Source: Bacteroides congonensis
GTDB taxonomy: Bacteria; Bacteroidota; Bacteroidia; Bacteroidales; Bacteroidaceae
Direction of reading: 5' to 3'
Length of the DNA: 64,000 nucleotides
NCBI RefSeq assembly: GCF_900130125.1
Contig: NZ_FQXY01000007.1
Span: 412,645 to 476,644 of the forward strand
Shown: in pieces, positions 41,061 to 52,006 of the stretch
Layout of the letters: every line of letters starts with the position of its first letter
How positions within the stretch are numbered: position 1 is the first letter of the stretch
Program-made: the position numbers and the translations under genes
The notes under the pieces: generated by a model
The model's database searches: none
Told to the model about the DNA's origin: nothing
What the model saw: the letters and a program-made list of their open reading frames with translations, nothing else

Positions 41061-42113
41061 TTAAGCAATTGTTATTTCCGGGTCAAGATATACATCCTGA
41101 ATGGTATTCAATAATTCCACACCTTCATTCATCGGTTTCTGGAAAGCCTTACGTCCGCTAATCAATCCCATACCTCCGGCACGCTTATTGACTACGGCAG
41201 TAATGACAGCATCACGCAAGTCAGATTCTCCATGAGATTCTCCGCCGGAGTTAATCAATCCTACACGCCCCATATAGCCGTTGGCTACCTGATAGCGGCA
41301 AAGGTCAATCGGGTGTTCGGAACTTAATTCGGTGTACATACGTTCGTCAATCTTACCGAAGCCGATGGCTTTGAACCCACCATTATTAGTAGGAAGTTTC
41401 TGTTTTACAATGTCCGCTTTGATAGTGACACCCAAACGGTCGGCCTGTCCGGTGAGGTCAGCGGCGGAATGATAATCCACAGCACCTTTCTTGAAATCAT
41501 TGTTACGCAGATAACACCAAAGTATGGTTGCCATACCGAGTTCGTGCGCATATTCAAAAGCCTCGGCAATCTCTACCAACTGTCGGCGGCTCTGTTCCGA
41601 ACCGAAATAGATGGTTGCCCCTACGGCTACCGCTCCCATATTCCATGCTTCCTTGACTGTACCGAACAATACCTGATCGAAACTGTTCGGATAAGAAAGT
41701 AATTCATTGTGGTTCAGTTTCACAATGAAAGGTATCTTATGGGCATATTTACGTGCCACGGAACCAAGGATACCGAATGTGGAAGCTACTCCGTTACAGC
41801 CGCCTTCAATAGCCAGTTTCACAATATTCTCCGGGTCGAAATAAATCGGGTTCGGGGCAAACGATGCTCCGGCAGTGTGCTCGATATCCTGATCGACAGG
41901 AAGTATGGATACATAACCGGTATTTGCCAGTCGTCCATGTCCCAACAGGGTTTGCAGGCTGTTCAATACGCGTATGTTCCGGTCGGAATCAATCCATACC
42001 TTGTCTATCGTATCGGGAGACGGAATATGAATCAATGACTTGTCAATGGTTTCGCAAGTGTGATCCAGATAATAATTGGCTTTATCTCTTAGTAATTCAA
42101 CTATTTTACTCAT
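41061..42113 (-). CDS. fbaB: Fructose-bisphosphate aldolase class I (FbaB/DhnA type)
   Basis: The 350-residue protein is of the archaeal/bacterial class I type. It shows [59 protein letters not shown] and [13 protein letters not shown] with the candidate Schiff-base lysines, then [19 protein letters not shown]. It cleaves fructose 1,6-bisphosphate without a metal. It sits 27 bp downstream of gpmA and upstream of the short transaldolase, forming a glycolysis/pentose-phosphate operon. Confidence 0.9.
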   Translation of the reverse strand: MSKIVELLRDKANYYLDHTCETIDKSLIHIPSPDTIDKVWIDSDRNIRVLNSLQTLLGHGRLANTGYVSILPVDQDIEHTAGASFAPNPIYFDPENIVKLAIEGGCNGVASTFGILGSVARKYAHKIPFIVKLNHNELLSYPNSFDQVLFGTVKEAWNMGAVAVGATIYFGSEQSRRQLVEIAEAFEYAHELGMATILWCYLRNNDFKKGAVDYHSAADLTGQADRLGVTIKADIVKQKLPTNNGGFKAIGFGKIDERMYTELSSEHPIDLCRYQVANGYMGRVGLINSGGESHGESDLRDAVITAVVNKRAGGMGLISGRKAFQKPMNEGVELLNTIQDVYLDPEITIA

Positions 42114-42140
42114 AACTTTAATTTTTAATGTGTTATTATT

Positions 42141-42887
42141 CTATTTTTTCTTTCCCTGATTGGCTACTGCATCCATCAGTTTCTTTATTTCCTCCGGATT
42201 TCCGAGGAAATAATCATTAGCCACGTTCAGGTTTTCATCAAACTCGAACACGTAAGGCACGGCAGTAGGCAGGTTCAGTTTTATAATATCTTCATCCGAA
42301 ATATGCTTCAAGTGCTTGATAATACCTCTCAAACTATTGCCGTGAGCCACGACCAATAAGGTGTGGGCTGTCTTCAGGCTCGGAAATATATCCGATTCCC
42401 AATAAGGCATAATACGTTCGATGGTATCTTTTAATGATTCGGTACGGGGGAGTTCAGCATCGGGCACTTCGTGATAGCGGTAATCAAAACGGGGATTTCG
42501 CAGGTCTTTTTCTGAAAGCGGATTGGGAGCTATATCGTAGCTACGACGCCAGACGAGCACTTGTTCTTCACCATATTTCTCAGCGGTTTCCGCTTTATTC
42601 AATCCTTGCAACTCGCCATAATGCTTTTCATTAAGGCGCCAGTTTTTCTCCACAGGAATCCAGTCCAAGTCCATCTTGTCCAGTACACAGTTCAGCGTCT
42701 TTACGGCTCTTTTCAGATAAGAGGTATAGGCTTTATCGAAATTGAATCCATATTCTTTCAGTGTCACGCCGGCTTTCTCAGCTTCGGCAACTCCTTTTTC
42801 AGTCAAGTCTACATCTGTCCAACCGGTAAAACGGTTTTCCTTGTTCCAGACACTTTCTCCATGACGAAGCAATACTATCTTTTTCAT
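42141..42887 (-). CDS. gpmA: 2,3-bisphosphoglycerate-dependent phosphoglycerate mutase
   Basis: The 248-residue enzyme has phospho-acceptor His9 in [20 protein letters not shown], then [47 protein letters not shown] and the second catalytic His in [17 protein letters not shown]. It interconverts 3- and 2-phosphoglycerate. It is first in the three-gene operon. A good ribosome-binding stretch (AAAGGAG) precedes its ATG. Confidence 0.95.
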   Translation of the reverse strand: MKKIVLLRHGESVWNKENRFTGWTDVDLTEKGVAEAEKAGVTLKEYGFNFDKAYTSYLKRAVKTLNCVLDKMDLDWIPVEKNWRLNEKHYGELQGLNKAETAEKYGEEQVLVWRRSYDIAPNPLSEKDLRNPRFDYRYHEVPDAELPRTESLKDTIERIMPYWESDIFPSLKTAHTLLVVAHGNSLRGIIKHLKHISDEDIIKLNLPTAVPYVFEFDENLNVANDYFLGNPEEIKKLMDAVANQGKKK

Positions 42888-43032
42888 TCTTATAAATCTC
42901 CTTTCTTCTTTTTACATATACAACATTTTGTTTCTCCACAAAGTTCATTGGAGAATGAATAGTTATCAAAATCCCCAAATGATGATTCTTTCAGTAAATC
43001 AGTAAAATACAGGAAGCATGTATATAAAAAAC

Positions 43033-43066
43033 AAACTCACCTTTCCCCGAAGGGAAAAGCGAGTTT
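43033..43066 (-). terminator. Terminator of the FecR-SusC-SusD-protease operon
   Basis: On the minus strand AAACTCGCTTTTCCC / GGGAAAGGTGAGTTT pairs around a TTCG loop and is followed by GTTTTTT. It lies 60 bp after the metalloprotease stop at 43126. The gap 42888-43125 otherwise shows only leader sequence for gpmA. Confidence 0.8.
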
Positions 43067-43125
43067 ATTAAAAAAAAGAGAGAGAATTTAATGCATAAAA
43101 ATCGGTCCTAGTTTTGCGTTTTGTT

Positions 43126-45636
43126 TTATAAGCCCTCTGTTGAAGCAGATATATCGGCATTTATACCATAATATGCTTCTTTTGTCTTTTTAATATCCCG
43201 CAGCAAAGCTGCATAATGACGATAATTCAAATCACCTTCCTTGCAAACGGCAAGCTGTCTTTTCACATATTCCTCCATCTTATCAAAATGTGTTTCCACA
43301 AAGAGCAGGATATCAGAACGGCTGAATGTCGCATTCGCATTAGCGATATCTTTGCTTTCGGGATTCATCATGCGTCCGATAAATGTCAGATAAGACCGTT
43401 GCAACTGGCGACGGAGATTATTTTCCAACTCATTGGAAGTGTTCAAAGGTTTCCATATCGCAGTGAACACATCATTCAGATATTCATCAAGCGGATACGG
43501 TTCCGAACCACACAAAGAACTCGAATAGATATTATACAACATTCCCGGCGCAAGCAATAAAGCGACTAAGGAATTTTGGCGGTCACGAATTTCATCCATA
43601 GGTTTGACTCCCGTGCAACTCACCACTTTATCCGGATAGAGCCAGAGCGGAGCCTCGAACAGATTGCGTCCAAACCACTCTATCGCCTCTTTCTGCACAC
43701 TGCGCGGCAGATAATCATGAGGTTTCATCCCCGGCAGATTATTGGTATAACGGCCACCCAAGTTTCTCTGTACATGCATAGTGTATTTCATATGTTGGGC
43801 ACGAACTGATTTATAAATCGTATTCAGGTCGTCATACTGGCCGTCAGGCTGCGCTGTCCAAGTCATTATATTTTCCATCACCCTTTTCAGGTTCTTTATG
43901 CCATATTCATTCGCCTTCATGTTATTGTCGCCCAAATCCTCACTTTGGCTGCGCGGGTCAGCACCTTTTCCCTCATCACCAATAAACAACATGCGACGAT
44001 CGCTCCGGAGTTTCTTCGTGACTTCGGCACGCAATGCCGCTTTCTCCTTAAAAGGGCCTTTAAATTCGGGACGATACTGGTAACCCCATTTTATCGCCCA
44101 TTTATCATAGTCGCCAATACGAGGGAAAAGTCCTTTCCCGGAAATCTTATCCTCAGGCTGCGCCACATAGTTAAACCGCGCATAATCCATTATCGACACC
44201 GTGTGACCATTGGCTTCCACCCAAGCCTTGTCACGCAACTTTTCTACCGGCGTAGCCGAACTTGCCGCCATGTTGTGACGCAAACCGAGGGTATGCCCTA
44301 CCTCATGTGAGGAAACGAACTGAATCAACGTACCCATCAATTCATCATCAAAGTTCATTGTCTGCGCGCGTTTATCCAAAGGCCCGCACTGTACCATATA
44401 CCACTTTTTAAGCAAGTTCATCACGTTGTGATACCAACAGATATGGCTCTCCATGATTTCTCCGCTACGAGGGTCTACAATACGCGGCCCATAAGCATTC
44501 TCATTTTCCGAAGGCAGATAGCGCAACACGCTATAACGTGCGTCATCCAAACTCATAGTAGGATCGTCCGGCCATTCTTTAGCCATGATGGCATTTTTGA
44601 ATCCGGCTGCTTCGAATGCTACATTCCAGTCTTTCACACCCGCTTTAAGATAAGGTATCCATTTCTTCGGTGTTGCAGGGTCTATGTAATATACAATAGG
44701 GCGTTTCGGCTCGGTAAGTTGTCCCCGGCGATAACGTTCCGGGTCTTTCGGCTCCAACCGATAACGTTGAATGATAGCTCCACGCACAGTAACCTGCTGG
44801 TCGTCCGAAAATTCAGTTACCGGATTCTGGAAGAATCCCACCCGTTCATCCGCCAGTCGTGGCTGCATGGGTTCTTTAGGCAACATTACCATGCTGGTAT
44901 TCAATTTCACAGTCACCGAACCCGTCGTTGCCGCCGGCAACTTGCCGGAAGTAATATTGTAAGTACGCAAGGTGGTCACCTCTACATTAATAGGATAAGT
45001 CTTGATGGTATCCATAAATGTACGGTCCTGTACTAATGAGCCGATACCCAGAATGGAACGGTCACTTGATGTAAAGCCACACGTCTTGTTATCCCCCAGA
45101 AGAAACTTGGATACATTAATGAGCTGTGCCTGGGTTTCCGGATTCCTACCGATAACATCGAATTTGGCAATTACCGGATCTACGGTCGATTGCTTCAAAG
45201 CCTCAGCTATCTTATCACCCGGACGGCCAAACTGTGATTGTACATACTCACGCAGAAAGAGAGTCTTGCCATTATGCTGTTCCCAATAAACCACACTCCG
45301 GTTCACCTCTTCACCACTAATCATCTTGAAACCCTGCGGCACGGCTTTAAAACGGGTAACGACCAACAATAACCGTCCCATCAAAGAATCCGGTACTTCA
45401 AAATACCAGTCATCTTTGATATGCCGTACTGTAAACATCCCCTCACATTCACTACCTCCATCTTTCAGTAGTTTCTCGTAAGCTGTCTCTTTCTTGACAG
45501 TGTCTTTCTTAACTGTATCTTCACGGACTACCAGACTCTTCTTCCCAAATTCCGGCAGACTGGTACCGCTAGCCTGTACTTCGGCTCCTTGCAACGCCCA
45601 AAGCACCAATACAATTATCATCAAACTCTTTTGCAT
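43126..45636 (-). CDS. Zinc-dependent metalloprotease (DUF5117/DUF5118/DUF4953 type)
   Basis: The 836-residue exported protein has a signal peptide (about 1-22). The DUF5118/DUF5117-like N-terminal part (about 50-300) is followed by a metzincin-like catalytic domain with HEVGHTLGLRH: His444, Glu445, His448 and His454 form the HExxHxxGxxH zinc site. SIMDYARFNYVAQPED downstream supplies the Met-turn. It is last in an operon with a SusC/SusD pair, 17 bp after SusD. This suggests degradation of a protein or glycoprotein whose products are imported. The exact substrate is unknown. Confidence 0.88.
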   Translation of the reverse strand: MQKSLMIIVLVLWALQGAEVQASGTSLPEFGKKSLVVREDTVKKDTVKKETAYEKLLKDGGSECEGMFTVRHIKDDWYFEVPDSLMGRLLLVVTRFKAVPQGFKMISGEEVNRSVVYWEQHNGKTLFLREYVQSQFGRPGDKIAEALKQSTVDPVIAKFDVIGRNPETQAQLINVSKFLLGDNKTCGFTSSDRSILGIGSLVQDRTFMDTIKTYPINVEVTTLRTYNITSGKLPAATTGSVTVKLNTSMVMLPKEPMQPRLADERVGFFQNPVTEFSDDQQVTVRGAIIQRYRLEPKDPERYRRGQLTEPKRPIVYYIDPATPKKWIPYLKAGVKDWNVAFEAAGFKNAIMAKEWPDDPTMSLDDARYSVLRYLPSENENAYGPRIVDPRSGEIMESHICWYHNVMNLLKKWYMVQCGPLDKRAQTMNFDDELMGTLIQFVSSHEVGHTLGLRHNMAASSATPVEKLRDKAWVEANGHTVSIMDYARFNYVAQPEDKISGKGLFPRIGDYDKWAIKWGYQYRPEFKGPFKEKAALRAEVTKKLRSDRRMLFIGDEGKGADPRSQSEDLGDNNMKANEYGIKNLKRVMENIMTWTAQPDGQYDDLNTIYKSVRAQHMKYTMHVQRNLGGRYTNNLPGMKPHDYLPRSVQKEAIEWFGRNLFEAPLWLYPDKVVSCTGVKPMDEIRDRQNSLVALLLAPGMLYNIYSSSLCGSEPYPLDEYLNDVFTAIWKPLNTSNELENNLRRQLQRSYLTFIGRMMNPESKDIANANATFSRSDILLFVETHFDKMEEYVKRQLAVCKEGDLNYRHYAALLRDIKKTKEAYYGINADISASTEGL

Positions 45637-45653
45637 TGTTTTCCTGATTTATT

Positions 45654-47081
45654 TTATTCGTTAGTATTCAGTGTCAGATTCGGATTCTTTTCACGGGCAG
45701 CCACCGGGAACGGAATGATATACAAACGTGAATCCGGTTTCAACGTATATGTCTTCTGCTCAACATCCGTAGAAACCACCGGAAACTTGCGGGTAATCGT
45801 CTTCGCATAGTCTGCTTCCGTATTGAACCGTTTCAAATCCCAGAAACGGCTAAAGCCTGAAATCAGTTCCCTGCGGCGTTCATCAATGATTTCCTGCATC
45901 ATCTCACGCTCGGTAGCCGGTTCCGGCAATACGGCTTCCGTACCTCTGATTCGTTTTTCACGCAACAGGTTCAAAGTCCCGACTGCCCCCGATATGTCCT
46001 TCAACCGTGCTTTGGCTTCAGCCAAAATTAGATAAACTTCAGCTGTACGCATACCTACGGACATCGTCTGGAATTTGGAATAAGTAATTGAAGTATTCCA
46101 CAAAGCAGCACCAGAACCTTCATCAAAATAATAGATACTATTGCCGGTCGTTTTGAAGAACTGGTTCATACGTTCGTCATTCTGTCCGTAAAGTTGCACT
46201 AACTCCGGGCTTGCCATACCATATACATGAGCCAAGTTATCAGAAGTTCCTCCCATATAAGCATAGTTCAAAATCTCCGGATTACCGCCTTTGGCATAAG
46301 TCAAAACTTTGGTCGGCCCCCCTGCATCCGCCAATGCTATATAATCAATCAAGCTACTGTTCCGCTTCAACGATTCTTCCGCAGCTTCTTTCGCTTTCTT
46401 CCAGTCTCGATGGAACAGATAAACGCGGGCGGCCAATGCATAACCAAACGCTTTGGACGGATGATATACATTCACCGGCTCTTCCTGTAAATAAGGAAGT
46501 GCTTCTTCTATATCCTTAATGATGAAATCATAAACTTCGGCAACAGTCGATTTAACCGGAGTAGCTTCCAAGTCATATTTACTGACGATGGCAATCCCGC
46601 CGTCATTCGCCGCCGTTTCCGGATCATAGGCTTTCGCATATGTATTCACTACAATAAAATGATCCCAAGCACGCATAATCTTCGCTTCCGCTTTTGCCAG
46701 TTCCTTGGTATCTTTATCACCCTGGCTATCATCCACCAATGAGATCACAATATTTGACCGCAAGATATATGTATAACAATTTGCATACAAATTGTTGTCA
46801 CTCAGTTCTTTCCTGTCGGCTTCCTCATTGAAAGTCATATTAATGCCATCAAAGGAAGTATATTCTTTACCAATAATTTTTGATTCTAATGACCAGACAT
46901 TGTCACTTAGCAATGCAAAAGACATCGGATTATAAGTCCGGTTCGGCAAAGCCACCAATTCATAATAAGTCTCGGTAGAGTCCACAGTTTTCTTTCCTGT
47001 GGGGGTAATATCCACGTAATTCTCGCAAGCCGCAAATCCTAAGATAAGCAGAACCGGCAATATATAAAGTAATTTACGCAT
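45654..47081 (-). CDS. SusD/RagB-family lipoprotein of the protease locus
   Basis: The 475-residue protein has a lipobox with Cys19 (FAAC). Typical SusD features are ENYVDITPTGKKTV, AKIMRAWDHFIVVNTYAKAYDP, KAFGYALAARVYLFHRDWKKAKEAAE and a C-terminal ERRRELISGFSRFWDLKRFN. It is 21 bp downstream of the SusC gene. At 475 residues it is on the short side of the family, similar to SusD-like proteins of peptide- or protein-targeting RagA/RagB systems. Confidence 0.9.
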   Translation of the reverse strand: MRKLLYILPVLLILGFAACENYVDITPTGKKTVDSTETYYELVALPNRTYNPMSFALLSDNVWSLESKIIGKEYTSFDGINMTFNEEADRKELSDNNLYANCYTYILRSNIVISLVDDSQGDKDTKELAKAEAKIMRAWDHFIVVNTYAKAYDPETAANDGGIAIVSKYDLEATPVKSTVAEVYDFIIKDIEEALPYLQEEPVNVYHPSKAFGYALAARVYLFHRDWKKAKEAAEESLKRNSSLIDYIALADAGGPTKVLTYAKGGNPEILNYAYMGGTSDNLAHVYGMASPELVQLYGQNDERMNQFFKTTGNSIYYFDEGSGAALWNTSITYSKFQTMSVGMRTAEVYLILAEAKARLKDISGAVGTLNLLREKRIRGTEAVLPEPATEREMMQEIIDERRRELISGFSRFWDLKRFNTEADYAKTITRKFPVVSTDVEQKTYTLKPDSRLYIIPFPVAAREKNPNLTLNTNE

Positions 47082-47102
47082 ATCCTATATTCTTTTTAAT
47101 AA

Positions 47103-50100
47103 TTAGAAACTTGTTGATAATCCGATAGAATAAGTCTTGGGTGAAGCCATGCCACGTGTGCCGCTGTTCAATCCGTAGCTTTCCGGGTCAATGTCGCTTC
47201 CTGCCTTACACCAGGTAAACAGGTTGTTCACTTGCAACTTCAATTTCAATGAATTAAGCCGGATTTGACGGCAGATACCAGACGGCAAACTATACCCCAG
47301 ACTCAAGCTACGCAATTTCACATAACCTGCATCTTTCACATTAATATCACCATATTGCCACCAGTCCTGGAAAGTGCTTGCGTAAGTTTTAACCTTTGTG
47401 GGCATATCAATATACATACGTACATTTGCATCCGGTGCATCCGCACTCCAACGGTTGGTTATGTCTTTCAACGTCTGGCTTCCCACCTGATCACTCATAC
47501 TTACCACACTGTTACGCAGTTTGTTACCGCCTGCATATACAAAGAAAGCATTCAAGGCAATTCCCTTGTAGCTAAGTCTCAAGGATACTGCTCCATTGAA
47601 TTTCGGAGTCAGCGAACCAAGATTTACAAGATTCTCAGTACCTTTCAGTGACGATCCGGTAGTAATATTGGCAACCGTACCATCCTCGTTGAACGTCACC
47701 AAGTCATTCCCGTCCTTGTCCACCGCTACCGGATATCCGTTTTCAATACGGTCTATACGGTAAGCCCAAAGCGTATTATAACTGGTTCCTTCCATAAAGT
47801 AATTCTGCGGGCTCACAATGAAACTTGTCGAAGTGTCCGAATCACTATGATCCACCTTTAACATCTTGTTCTTGTTATGGGCTAAGTTAAAATCAACAGC
47901 AAAATTCCAATCCTTCTTCCTGATGAGATTGGCAGTAAGAGAAAATTCTACACCCCGGTTGCGCATCTCACCGTTATTCACTACACGTGATTTAGCCCCC
48001 AATGTGGGATCCATGTAGCGGCGTACAAGCAAATCAGATGCGTGGCGGTTATAATACTCCAGGCTACCATTGACCAAATTATTGAAAAGACGGAAATCCA
48101 GTCCCACATTGTAAGTGGCTGTTTTCTCCCAACGGAGTTTCGGATTCGGAAGATCATCATCATCATAAGTCAGGTAAGTCGTCTTGATCGGATTGCTCTG
48201 GGTCTTCTGCTTTACTACAAAATAGGTAGTCGAACCCTGATCCACATTACCGTTGATACCATAAGTCATACGTGCTTTCAGGAAGTCGAGCCAAACAATA
48301 TCTTTCATAAATGACTCTTCCGACATAATCCAGGACGCACCGACAGACCACAGGGGATGACGCTGGTTACGGATATCAAGTCCGAACAAGTCCGCCTGAT
48401 CCCAGCGGATACTTCCGGATACATTATAACGGGACAGATAAGAATAGCCTACATTGGCATAGAAAGACGCATAACGATGGCGTGATTCTTGCAATGTAGC
48501 CGGCAGACCACTTAAAGTGATCGTACTACCGGTAAGAGCACTGGTTCCTACACCGTCACGGTATGCTTGCCAATCCATAATGTCAGAAGTCAGTGTCTGA
48601 GGATCGTATCCATACATTAATTGCTGAGTAAGTTTCGGAATCTTATTCTCTCTGAATTCGAGTCCGGCAATGGCAGTTACTGCATGATTCTTCCATTTTT
48701 TATCAAAGTCTATCTGGTTACGCACGGTATAACGGTTACTGCTCAGCTCATTTTGAGAGAACCGTCCGCCTTTCGGCATTTGCGATTTTCCATTCGTATC
48801 AATCATAGAGTTGTACGTCATACGCATCAGATAGGAGTCTTCCGCATCAAACACTTCACTCTTGCTATGATTCCATTCATACTGATACATGAAGTTATAT
48901 TTAAACATCTTCAGGAATCGTGCCTGCAAGCTGACAAACGGGCGGATGCTGACATTGCGTGATTTGGTACCGCCTTCACCCAATGCGTCAAGCACATTGA
49001 AACCAAATGTTTTATAAGGTGAAACACCTTCCGCCTTGCTCACGACACTGCCATTGTAAGCTCCACCCGAATATCCGCTTACATTCACATAAGGAGAATT
49101 ATAACGGTTACCATCGGCATCCATTATTCTTTCATAACGTTGTTGCATAGTGTAACTGGTAAACAGGGTATTCGGTGTATCGCTACTTCCCAGACGGGCG
49201 TCCACCCCGGCATTCACATTCAACCAACTGGTGATGGCATAGTTCGACTTATAATACAAGGAGAATTTATTCCTTTTATCATTTATCGTACGCCCCTTGT
49301 CATTTTCATAATTGAACGAAAGGAAGTGATTGTTTTTTCCGACTTTCTGCGATACGGACACATTATAACGCTGAGTTACAGCCGTGCGCCAGGCATTGTC
49401 ACGATATTCTTTATAATAGTCATTATTACGCCACTGATTCAATGTGGCTTCGACTTCACTATTATTTAGTGTACCATTCTCCCGCTCCAGATAAAGTTGG
49501 AACAACGGATTATAGTAACCTGATTTATAAGTGGACAAAAAACCGGATGCACTGCCTGATTCGGCTACATTCGCATCAAACACAGCTGTTTGATAATCAA
49601 TAATATCACTTGTAGAAGCCAGATTCAAACTATTGAAATTCGGTTTGCTGGTGATGAACCAATCAGCATTGATATTCACATGCGCACCCTCTTCTTTGGC
49701 CTGTTTGGTAACTACCACAATAATGCCGTTTGCAGCCAAAGCACCATAAATACTGGCTGCCGCCGCATCCTTCAAGACAGTAATACTCTCTACATTATAG
49801 GGATTTATCTCACTCAGGGTCAAGTCGGTCGGCATATCATCCACTACGATTAGCGGATGTGAGCCTACATCATTCGAGAACGTACCTCTACCGCGAAGAA
49901 TAGGGCTCATATCCCCGTTATTCGGATTGATATCCATACGCAGGCCGGCTATCTGACCTTCCAGAGAAGAAGCCAAGTCACTATGCATCTGCCTTGTCAG
50001 TTGTTCGGAATCTATGAAGCCGAAAGAGGCGGTAGAACGTTCACGGCTGATACGCTGATACCCCGTCACTACAACATCTCCCAATTGCTGTTTATCTTCA

Positions 50101-50696
50101 TGCATAATCACATTGACATGAGTACGCCCTTTAATAGATACCTTTTCAGTTTGCATACCGACAAAAGAAACTTCCAGTGTGTGGGTTTCTTCCATCACTT
50201 TACAAGTGAAATTTCCTTTGATATCGGAAATAGCTCCAAACGGGCTGTCGATTCCCCGGATATTCGCACCCGGCAGCGGATCTCCTTTTTCATCCACTAC
50301 CCGCCCTTCGATGTTCCTGACTTTACGAGTAGTCGATACAGGCTTCACTCTACGGACAGTGATAAAATGTTGTTTCACCTCATATTCAAAAGGTTTCCCT
50401 TCCAGTATTTTCTGAAGTGCCGGCAAAGGAGCCAACTGGCGTATACTGACACTTACCCGATATGCGCTGACATCTGCACTAGGAAAATTCACCTTATAAC
50501 CGGACACATTGCTGAACTGCTTCAAAGCCTCTCCCAGTGGCACTTCCTTTAGTTCCAAAGAAATCAATTTGCTGTCCGTATCTTGCGCCCGTCCATGCAG
50601 GGCAATTACAAACATCAGCAATAAGAAGGCGGCTTTCATCCATACGACCTTTCTCATTGCCTTTTTGCGAGACAATGTAATTTGTTGCTTTTTCAT
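47103..50696 (-). CDS. SusC/RagA TonB-dependent transporter with STN signalling domain
   Basis: The 1197-residue protein carries a secretin/TonB short N-terminal (STN) domain (about 43-115: LISLELKEVPLGEALKQFS..., ending FITVRRV) after the signal peptide. A carboxypeptidase-like domain (about 127-205, IEGRVVDEKGDPLPGANIRG), a plug with PLIVVDDMPTDL and ESITVLKDAAAASIYGALAANG, and the barrel ending in TYSIGLSTSF follow. The STN domain is the part that contacts a FecR anti-sigma factor, and a FecR gene lies 19 bp upstream. The operon is thus predicted to be switched on by substrate through an ECF sigma factor. Confidence 0.95.
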   Translation of the reverse strand: MKKQQITLSRKKAMRKVVWMKAAFLLLMFVIALHGRAQDTDSKLISLELKEVPLGEALKQFSNVSGYKVNFPSADVSAYRVSVSIRQLAPLPALQKILEGKPFEYEVKQHFITVRRVKPVSTTRKVRNIEGRVVDEKGDPLPGANIRGIDSPFGAISDIKGNFTCKVMEETHTLEVSFVGMQTEKVSIKGRTHVNVIMHEDKQQLGDVVVTGYQRISRERSTASFGFIDSEQLTRQMHSDLASSLEGQIAGLRMDINPNNGDMSPILRGRGTFSNDVGSHPLIVVDDMPTDLTLSEINPYNVESITVLKDAAAASIYGALAANGIIVVVTKQAKEEGAHVNINADWFITSKPNFNSLNLASTSDIIDYQTAVFDANVAESGSASGFLSTYKSGYYNPLFQLYLERENGTLNNSEVEATLNQWRNNDYYKEYRDNAWRTAVTQRYNVSVSQKVGKNNHFLSFNYENDKGRTINDKRNKFSLYYKSNYAITSWLNVNAGVDARLGSSDTPNTLFTSYTMQQRYERIMDADGNRYNSPYVNVSGYSGGAYNGSVVSKAEGVSPYKTFGFNVLDALGEGGTKSRNVSIRPFVSLQARFLKMFKYNFMYQYEWNHSKSEVFDAEDSYLMRMTYNSMIDTNGKSQMPKGGRFSQNELSSNRYTVRNQIDFDKKWKNHAVTAIAGLEFRENKIPKLTQQLMYGYDPQTLTSDIMDWQAYRDGVGTSALTGSTITLSGLPATLQESRHRYASFYANVGYSYLSRYNVSGSIRWDQADLFGLDIRNQRHPLWSVGASWIMSEESFMKDIVWLDFLKARMTYGINGNVDQGSTTYFVVKQKTQSNPIKTTYLTYDDDDLPNPKLRWEKTATYNVGLDFRLFNNLVNGSLEYYNRHASDLLVRRYMDPTLGAKSRVVNNGEMRNRGVEFSLTANLIRKKDWNFAVDFNLAHNKNKMLKVDHSDSDTSTSFIVSPQNYFMEGTSYNTLWAYRIDRIENGYPVAVDKDGNDLVTFNEDGTVANITTGSSLKGTENLVNLGSLTPKFNGAVSLRLSYKGIALNAFFVYAGGNKLRNSVVSMSDQVGSQTLKDITNRWSADAPDANVRMYIDMPTKVKTYASTFQDWWQYGDINVKDAGYVKLRSLSLGYSLPSGICRQIRLNSLKLKLQVNNLFTWCKAGSDIDPESYGLNSGTRGMASPKTYSIGLSTSF

Positions 50697-50715
50697 AAGA
50701 GTTGTATTTGTAAAG

Positions 50716-51792
50716 TTATATATGTTTAATCGTGATAGTACCGTCCTGATAATCTACACGTACTTTTTCCAGTTTGTTCAGCAGTTCCACCGCCTCTTCC
50801 GGATGAGCGTTGCGGTTCGCCCAGAAGTTCAGGCGGATATCGTATAGCTCCACCCGTTCAAAGTCGATGTTCACATTGTACCATCTGCCCAGATAACCCA
50901 TGATTTCTTCTAGCGATGCGTCTTCAAAATAAAACATTCCTTCTGTCCAGGCTGTATAAGTAGCTATATTGACATTCGATATTTTCTCTTCTCCGGTTTC
51001 CGTATAAGTCAAGTCCTGTCCGGGTTGAAGCACTACGGAAGTAAGACTGTTCTTGTTGGTCACCTGCACTTTTCCCTGCACCAACGTCACGTGGCGGTCT
51101 TCTGTTGTGTATGAACGTACATTGAATTTAGTACCCAGCACATGGGTATCCATGCCGTCGGCACTTACGATAAAGGGACATTTTTCATCCTTTGCCACTT
51201 CAAAGCAGGCTTCACCCTTCAGTTCTACCCGACGTTCCTTCCCGTTGAATGCGACAGGATAGCGCAGGCTACTTTCAGCATTTATCCACACTTTAGTCCC
51301 GTCGGACAGTACCAGTAAGAAACTTTTTCCACGTGGTGTAGTCAACGTTTGGCAGCAGGTGGTATCCGGCGTCAATGTTTTCCATTCTTTGATGTCCATC
51401 ACACTGTCTTCCAACAGTTGTTGTTCATTATGACCATCCATTTGCAACACCACGTGTTCCCCACTGGCAGTTGCAGCAAAGAATCGTATCGGTTGCTCTT
51501 TTTTCACAGAGAGAGAAGGAAGTAAAGAAGGTATAAGAAAGGCCAGAACCAAAGCGGCAGCCACAGCAGAAGCCGCTACCCAAATACGCATTCTTGTTTT
51601 TGCCTTTCGTCTCCTATCCAGACTTTCACGCATCACAGCTTCCTTGCAAGCCATCAAGTCGAGAAATAGTTCCTTGTTTTCAGGGACGCTAATCCACTGG
51701 CTGAACTCTTCCGTCTCCCTTAGTCGCGGTTCTTGTATCGCACGCAATGCATAGTCTGAATTTTGGTCTGGATTTTCCATCATAGTAATCAA
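50716..51792 (-). CDS. FecR-type anti-sigma factor
   Basis: The 358-residue protein has a cytoplasmic N-terminal part (about 1-68), one membrane helix (about 70-91) and a periplasmic FecR domain (TLTTPRGKSFLLVLSDGTKVWINAESSLRYP, GEACFEVAKDEKCPFIV, THVLGTKFNVRSY). The C-terminal DUF4974-type domain (MFYFEDASLEEIMGYLGRWYNVNI) would bind the STN of the SusC next door. The cognate sigma gene is normally directly upstream. Here the nearest ECF sigma gene is at 57874-58389, about 6 kb away across an insertion. Confidence 0.93.
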   Translation of the reverse strand: MITMMENPDQNSDYALRAIQEPRLRETEEFSQWISVPENKELFLDLMACKEAVMRESLDRRRKAKTRMRIWVAASAVAAALVLAFLIPSLLPSLSVKKEQPIRFFAATASGEHVVLQMDGHNEQQLLEDSVMDIKEWKTLTPDTTCCQTLTTPRGKSFLLVLSDGTKVWINAESSLRYPVAFNGKERRVELKGEACFEVAKDEKCPFIVSADGMDTHVLGTKFNVRSYTTEDRHVTLVQGKVQVTNKNSLTSVVLQPGQDLTYTETGEEKISNVNIATYTAWTEGMFYFEDASLEEIMGYLGRWYNVNIDFERVELYDIRLNFWANRNAHPEEAVELLNKLEKVRVDYQDGTITIKHI

Positions 51793-51926
51793 TTGTTTAT
51801 CTTAATACGTAGAACTAATTGAAACTAATGACACCTAAAAGAGATTTTTTTCTATAAAAAACTACGGGAGAAGTTTAATTAACTAATTATCAATACGTAA
51901 AGAGTAGAAAGATAGGTAACAAGTCA

Positions 51927-51974
51927 CAGGTACAAGGTGTGCATATATATAGATATACACGCACCTTGCACCTG
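51927..51974. repeat. Inverted repeat between fecR and the TetR-type gene
   Basis: CAGGTACAAGGTG (51927-51939) pairs with CACCTTGCACCTG (51962-51974), with one mismatch around an AT-rich loop. It lies 33 bp after the TetR stop. There is no T run, so it may be a processing or terminator-like hairpin or an operator in front of fecR. Confidence 0.5.
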
Positions 51975-52006
51975 CCATTCATGAGGGTGCTGGGAATTGT
52001 ATGGGT

